Source: Bombiscardovia coagulans (GTDB lineage: Bacteria; Actinomycetota; Actinomycetes; Actinomycetales; Bifidobacteriaceae). Taken from it: DNA of 64,000 nucleotides. Every line of letters begins with the position of its first letter. Position 1 is the stretch's first letter. Below are positions 59,730-64,000 of this stretch, one piece after another. The notes beneath the pieces were generated by a model that ran no database searches, was not told the origin of the DNA, and saw only the letters and a list, made by a program, of their open reading frames with translations. Made by a program: the position numbers and the translations under genes. The DNA is taken from NCBI RefSeq assembly GCF_002259585.1, contig NZ_MWWS01000004.1:62001-126000 (forward strand), written 5' to 3'.

Positions 59730-60547
59730 ACCTGCATCACATGCTTCGATGGGTTTGGTATCGAAATGTCTGGCCTGCGCAAGTAGAGCGGTTCTATACT
59801 CCTAACAGGCTCTAGGGCACTGGTTTGCGCACAAGCAACAAAACAGTCGATACCATCCAGCCCGTGGTCAAATAATGAATCCTCCTGCACAACTCCAGGG
59901 AAAATGAGGTTATGCCAACTATCAGCATACTTGTCAACACCTCGACCAGTCACGTTGACTACAATTCTAGAATTAGGGTCAGCAGATACAATCTGTGAAC
60001 ACATCTTATTAACCCGATCAACAATACGGTCAGGATAGTCAATATCCATTGTTAGTAGAGGCTTTCCGCTCTCATAACGCGACGGTACTGGTGAATCATA
60101 CAATGCAAAATACAGTTGCCGTCTTCGAGCATCGTTAACCACCAGTGTCAGTTGACGTACGGGCTCCGAAGCTTTACCTACTATCATTCCATTTGTCTGC
60201 ATGCAGGAAGCTGCCCACACTGCCTGGGCACTGAGAATGTCTTGTCCTAGTAGCTGAGAACCCACAGTATAAGCAATAGCTTTCGCTGCAACGATACCAG
60301 TACGCAAACCAGTAAAAGGTGCTGGTCCGATACCCACAACAATGGTGTCAATATCTTGAGGCTGCTTACCTGCATTACTCATCAGTTTGGCAATTGTAGG
60401 TTGCAGCAGTTCAACGTGCTGATGAGAATCGTGTTCAACGATGACATCTTCACCTGCAAGACCCACAGTCAGACCATAGGAGGTGTCAATAACAAGAGTT
60501 ACTGAACCCTTATTACTTCTTTTATCGTGGTTGTCAAGTTCTATCAT
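59726..60547 (-). CDS. tsaB: t6A-synthesis protein TsaB, 273 aa
   Basis: Partner and scaffold of TsaD, same ASKHA fold: LVIDTSYGLTVGLAGE, IDTIVVGIGPAPFTGLRTGI and AYTVGSQLLG are diagnostic. The ATG at 60547 overlaps the tsaE stop by four bases; a longer frame to 60589 is rejected. Confidence 0.93.
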   Translation of the reverse strand: MIELDNHDKRSNKGSVTLVIDTSYGLTVGLAGEDVIVEHDSHQHVELLQPTIAKLMSNAGKQPQDIDTIVVGIGPAPFTGLRTGIVAAKAIAYTVGSQLLGQDILSAQAVWAASCMQTNGMIVGKASEPVRQLTLVVNDARRRQLYFALYDSPVPSRYESGKPLLTMDIDYPDRIVDRVNKMCSQIVSADPNSRIVVNVTGRGVDKYADSWHNLIFPGVVQEDSLFDHGLDGIDCFVACAQTSALEPVRSIEPLYLRRPDISIPNPSKHVMQV

Positions 60548-61158
60548 TGTGCCAGTGCCTCTTCTAGCTGTGACATACGGCCTGTCCAAGTCGAGCCTAC
60601 CGCATGAATAGAAACGACGCGCAAACCATCACTACTCAGTACACAGTCGCTATTTTCACTTGCTGTTGAGCGAACTGATAGAGGCCGTTCAATATACACT
60701 TCCAACCGCTCTTGTGCTAAGGCTGACGCCATTTGTTGACCCCACTCCATCAAAACCACAGAATGTTCGTCAGGATCTTCTAATTCTTCATCCAAGCCTA
60801 ACGATTCAAGCTCATCAAGCAACCTATCGGCACTATTTTGTCCTGGTTCATACTCTGTAGAACCTAAGCGGTAGGCATCGACATGAATGAGACGTACAGG
60901 TTCTCCCAGTACAGTATGCCCATGAAGTTCTCTAGCAATAGTAAAAGTAGGTGAAACCACCGGAGCATCTACGTGCAATCCTTGCCCAAACCCCTGGGTC
61001 AATGTTGTTTTACCAGCACCTAGTGGACCAGAAAGAACTATAACCTCTCCACCTGTGATTTGACCTGCGAGAACCCGTCCAAGTTGTTTCATTCTTGCAG
61101 TTGTTGGAACATTTACCCGGAACACATGTGGTTTTCCGTTATTATTTTTGATGCTCAC
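60544..61158 (-). CDS. tsaE: t6A-synthesis ATPase TsaE, 204 aa
   Basis: P-loop ATPase of the TsaBDE complex. LSGPLGAGKTTLTQGFGQGL is Walker A, VSPTFTIARE and LIHVDAYRLGSTEYE hold the next motifs, and VVLMEWGQ the Walker B-like strand. A Ser/Glu-rich insert lengthens it compared with typical 150-residue TsaE, as in relatives. Confidence 0.94.
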   Translation of the reverse strand: MSIKNNNGKPHVFRVNVPTTARMKQLGRVLAGQITGGEVIVLSGPLGAGKTTLTQGFGQGLHVDAPVVSPTFTIARELHGHTVLGEPVRLIHVDAYRLGSTEYEPGQNSADRLLDELESLGLDEELEDPDEHSVVLMEWGQQMASALAQERLEVYIERPLSVRSTASENSDCVLSSDGLRVVSIHAVGSTWTGRMSQLEEALAQ

Positions 61159-61160
61159 TG

Positions 61161-62192
61161 TTACCGTCCCTTCCGAGCTATCAGTAAAATAGCTCGTTCA
61201 AGAGCGTAAACTGGGTCTCCACCTACCCCTTTGGCTTCTGCATCCGCATGGGCAAGCGATTCAATAACAGCTGACATGCCACCAGAAGTCCACCCTCGCA
61301 GTTGGCGGCGAGCAGATCGTATTTGCCAAGGTGAAGCTCCCACTTGACCCATAGTTATTTTTCCCGCGTCTAGGCTGGCTATTTTCGCTAACAATCGTAT
61401 CTTGTATGTAATAGCACCTACCATAGCTAAAACGTCAACCCCTTGTTCGATACCTTGACGCATCGCTAAGACAGCTTGAGATCCTTTTCCGTCCACAGCC
61501 AAATCTGCTACTCGGAAGCCACTCGACTGCGGATTGTCTGTGAGATACTGCTCAACAAGAGTTAATGGGACAGGGTCTTCATCAAAGTCGAAGCAGACTT
61601 GCTCACACATAGCTGCCAGTTCGTCTACACGGTCTCCAAGCACACTGACAAGCACTTGTGCAGCTTGGGGCTCCACCTGCCGTCCGTATCGTTGAAATTC
61701 AGACATAACGAAAGACAGCTTCGAATCAGCTGTTTTGAGATCAGCTACTTTTTCTTGATAGGCACCAGCCTTGCATAGATTCGTAACAAGTTGCTTGTTC
61801 TTGTTACCCCCTGCATATTGACAGATTACGATACTACTCTCTAATGGTGTTGCAGTAGCTTCTTTACAGAAGGCCAATAGCGATTTTTGTAAAGCTTCGT
61901 TCGCGTTCTCAAGATGATCTACAAGCACTATTGCTGATGGTGACAGCAATGAAGGACTCACTGCCTCTTCAAACGAGTAAGCGTCACAATCATCTGCATC
62001 CAACGTTACAGTATCTGCATCTGGCCTGCTCTCAAGGGCCGATTGCTTGAGAGCATGGAATGCCCTATCCCTAAGGAAAGCGTTGCCACCAGCCATAATA
62101 GTGACTGGTGCGAGCGCGGCTTGAACTGGTGTCATACAGCTAATTTCTCCCGATAGGTGGACAAGATGCTGATTATGCAGATGTTCTATCAT
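61161..62192 (-). CDS. holA: DNA polymerase III delta subunit, 343 aa
   Basis: Clamp-loader subunit that opens the beta ring. VTIMAGGNAFLRDRAFHALK, SPSAIVLVDHLENANEALQ, LVTNLCKAGAYQEKVADLK and the C-terminal FRVADLAVDGKGSQAVLAM, ALERAILLIARKG fit actinobacterial HolA. ATG 62192 overlaps the comEC stop; ATG 62135 (MTPVQAAL) is the alternative. Confidence 0.92.
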   Translation of the reverse strand: MIEHLHNQHLVHLSGEISCMTPVQAALAPVTIMAGGNAFLRDRAFHALKQSALESRPDADTVTLDADDCDAYSFEEAVSPSLLSPSAIVLVDHLENANEALQKSLLAFCKEATATPLESSIVICQYAGGNKNKQLVTNLCKAGAYQEKVADLKTADSKLSFVMSEFQRYGRQVEPQAAQVLVSVLGDRVDELAAMCEQVCFDFDEDPVPLTLVEQYLTDNPQSSGFRVADLAVDGKGSQAVLAMRQGIEQGVDVLAMVGAITYKIRLLAKIASLDAGKITMGQVGASPWQIRSARRQLRGWTSGGMSAVIESLAHADAEAKGVGGDPVYALERAILLIARKGR

Positions 62193-64000
62193 CCATTGCG
62201 GTTAGAACTAATAAGACTCCAACTCTGAGTCCACCACTGCCGCAAACGTTCCCACCAAGAACGGTTGTATGGAGCTCCATACCTGCCAGTCAGCATTTCT
62301 ACTGGTTCCCTGCCCCATCCAGAATCCTTTTGCAATAATCGCAGTCGCCATTGGATCAGCACCATCCTCATTAAAAGAATCAGGGCAAGTTCAATCACTA
62401 CTGCACACAGCGCACCAACACACCCACTAGGCCATGGAAGAGATCCTACACTCGAACCACCCAACCAACTCGCGGTAAAAGCCATAACAGATGTGCCCAA
62501 ACTCGCAAGTTGCACAAAGACCAAAGCTAACCCAGGCAGGCAGCATGCAGTCATCAGCCCTAATAACCCACAGACCGTAGCAAAGTCCACAAACGGCGAA
62601 ACCATCAAATTAGCCAAAGGTGAAAGCAGAGGAACCTGTGGCGACATCAATATTTGAATCGGCATTGTCGCTGCTTGCGCCATGAGCGTTGTCGCTAAAG
62701 ACTCAGCTATAGTTCGGGGTAAATGCCGTGCAAATACAATCGAAAGCGGCTGTGAACATGTACTTATAGCTAATACCGCTGCGCACGAGAGAGCAAAACC
62801 AAAAGAGCATGCCATTGAAGGATCAAAAAGAATAACAGTTATGGCTGTCCACGATAAAACACTAATTGTTTGCGATCGGCGCCCTGAAATTGGTATAACA
62901 GCAGCCATGAGCCCCATAGCTTGAGCTCGCAACACCGAATCCGAAGGATACATAACTCCTGCCAGAGCGATAATACTCGTTATGTGTAATGACGCTTTTA
63001 ACCATTCAGGGAAGCGCAGACAGACACATATTTTACGAACAAATACTCCTAGCAGCAAAAAATGGCCTCCAGATACTGCCATCAAGTGCATAATACCTGC
63101 TTGTTTACAATCACGAGTCAGCTGTGCAGCGTATGCGGGAACAATGTCATCATTGTCATTGTTGGTATCAGATTGAACTGAAATAAAGGGATCTTGTCCC
63201 ATCACGCCCATGGTCAACCCGGGGACTAAGATCTTTCCTTGATCATCTAGCCTTCGGGTCAGCCGAAGAAAAGTGTCTTGCATCCTAGTGACCATTGTGC
63301 TGATTGAATTTGCAGGTGAAAGCTCTACAAGGTTGCTCCTACTATTCTGACCACTGGAGTGGTTTGCATCACCTGATCTCTTCTCAGAAATAAGAGTTAA
63401 CCAGACGCGCGATTGACCAAAAGTTGCCATCTCAACTTGCGCATGCACCTGGTAAACAGCTTGTTGTTGAACTCTACAGTCTGAACGGTTAGCATACATA
63501 CGTGCTTTAGCGTTACTGTGAGCAGATACTCCACTAACTGTTATGGTTTCCACTCGTATATCATTTCTACAATCGAAACCACGGCGTTCTGAAACCATAG
63601 TCGGTGACAGCACACGAACCCTCGCATCTACGACTGTTTTATGACTTGCGGCAGTCAAAACGGCAACATCACGGTCACGCACGATACAATGCGCAAGCCC
63701 CGTGGATGCCGATGCAAGCAGTACAGAGCACAGGAGCATAAGGTGAAGCCCGAGGCCGAATAGATCAGTCCACAGACTACCGCCCTGATTCTCTTGAGCA
63801 TTGTTCAAGAGAGATTGAAATCTGTGAGTTCCTCCTACTAGAGTTGCTCGTATCCATAGAGCAGTAACAATAAGACAACAAACCAAGAGTGTGAGCGATA
63901 AAATAAGCGATGGTGTTCCTACTACGTCATAAAGGTGTGTACTGAACACTTGTTGGTGCGCTGCCGTGATGGGACTGAGGTAACGCTCAAACAGTACTTG
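62189..64000 (-). CDS. comEC: ComEC/Rec2-type DNA-uptake channel protein, cut by the window edge
   Basis: The inner-membrane channel for single-strand DNA in natural transformation. It has N-terminal helices, an OB-like periplasmic domain (about 100-250), then the competence domain with MHLMAVSGGHFLLLGVFVRK and at least eight helices. The C-terminal beta-lactamase-like domain of larger ComEC proteins is absent. A GTG at 63949 could start it, but the frame stays open to 64000, so the true start is probably outside. Confidence 0.88.
   Translation of the reverse strand, partial: QVLFERYLSPITAAHQQVFSTHLYDVVGTPSLILSLTLLVCCLIVTALWIRATLVGGTHRFQSLLNNAQENQGGSLWTDLFGLGLHLMLLCSVLLASASTGLAHCIVRDRDVAVLTAASHKTVVDARVRVLSPTMVSERRGFDCRNDIRVETITVSGVSAHSNAKARMYANRSDCRVQQQAVYQVHAQVEMATFGQSRVWLTLISEKRSGDANHSSGQNSRSNLVELSPANSISTMVTRMQDTFLRLTRRLDDQGKILVPGLTMGVMGQDPFISVQSDTNNDNDDIVPAYAAQLTRDCKQAGIMHLMAVSGGHFLLLGVFVRKICVCLRFPEWLKASLHITSIIALAGVMYPSDSVLRAQAMGLMAAVIPISGRRSQTISVLSWTAITVILFDPSMACSFGFALSCAAVLAISTCSQPLSIVFARHLPRTIAESLATTLMAQAATMPIQILMSPQVPLLSPLANLMVSPFVDFATVCGLLGLMTACCLPGLALVFVQLASLGTSVMAFTASWLGGSSVGSLPWPSGCVGALCAVVIELALILLMRMVLIQWRLRLLQKDSGWGREPVEMLTGRYGAPYNRSWWERLRQWWTQSWSLISSNRNG

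Overview
The window looks like a chromosome segment from a low-to-mid GC member of the Bifidobacteriaceae (Actinobacteria). The right two thirds carry actinobacterial and bifidobacterial hallmarks: RbpA, the pgsA-like / DUF881 / small-basic-protein / DUF881 / FHA (GarA-like) / MerR (FtsR-like) operon, a eukaryote-type UDP-glucose pyrophosphorylase beside tRNA-Pro, a sucrose phosphorylase, and the rpsB-tsf-pyrH-frr-cdsA-rlmN-lgt-rpe run. Genus and species cannot be fixed by reading alone.

Region 1 (1 to about 20,608) is the right part of an integrated mobile element, prophage-like in its early and replication genes, lodged at the 3' end of tRNA-Pro(GGG). Its left end lies outside the window. 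Reading inward from the tRNA it has an excisionase, a tyrosine integrase, a candidate small RNA, an sce7726-family gene, a tightly coupled array of small accessory genes, an HNH nuclease, a DEDD exonuclease, replication genes, a methyltransferase gene broken (or switched off) at a G9 tract, a SLOG-like gene, a nuclease, ssb, a Cys-rich three-member family, a clamp-like protein and a RecT-like annealing protein with a rearranged 3' end. At the far left are a sortase and, on the opposite strand, a protein resembling a sigma factor. The most interesting signal is a sequence box, GACGC-ATA, placed 10 to 12 bases before an ATG or GTG at six sites plus one cut by the window edge. All lie in the element, including in front of int, xis and the sigma-like gene. 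It looks like a dedicated set of leaderless promoters.

Region 2 (20,609 to 28,800) holds tRNA-Pro, the UDP-glucose pyrophosphorylase gene, a PafBC-like WYL regulator, a small membrane protein, a HelY-type helicase, rbpA and a HAD phosphatase. Region 3 (28,815 to 43,490, nearly all minus strand) holds the FtsR/FHA/DUF881/pgsA operon, rpe, lgt, rlmN, cdsA, frr, pyrH, tsf, rpsB, peptide deformylase, a long-chain acyl-CoA synthetase and an Rv3235-like gene. Region 4 (43,683 to 47,939) has a sugar-binding-type lipoprotein, an M23 peptidase-like protein and a pyruvate oxidase. Region 5 (48,208 to 55,323) is a sugar island: sucrose phosphorylase, LacI regulator, GH1 beta-glucosidase and a complete ABC sugar importer, with a LacI-type operator in front of the importer operon. 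Region 6 (55,324 to 56,700) is mostly decayed DNA with an MFS-transporter remnant, then tRNA-Asn(GTT). Region 7 (56,773 to 64,000) has a small winged-helix regulator with a membrane protein, then tsaD-rimI-tsaB-tsaE-holA-comEC, the last running off the edge.

Working model: the element recombines and replicates with RecT, SSB, the clamp-like protein and the replication initiator, and excises with Int and Xis. Its control genes share the GACGC-ATA promoter box. A sigma-like protein encoded at 1504-2616, itself preceded by the box, is the natural candidate for the factor that reads it. That link is inference.
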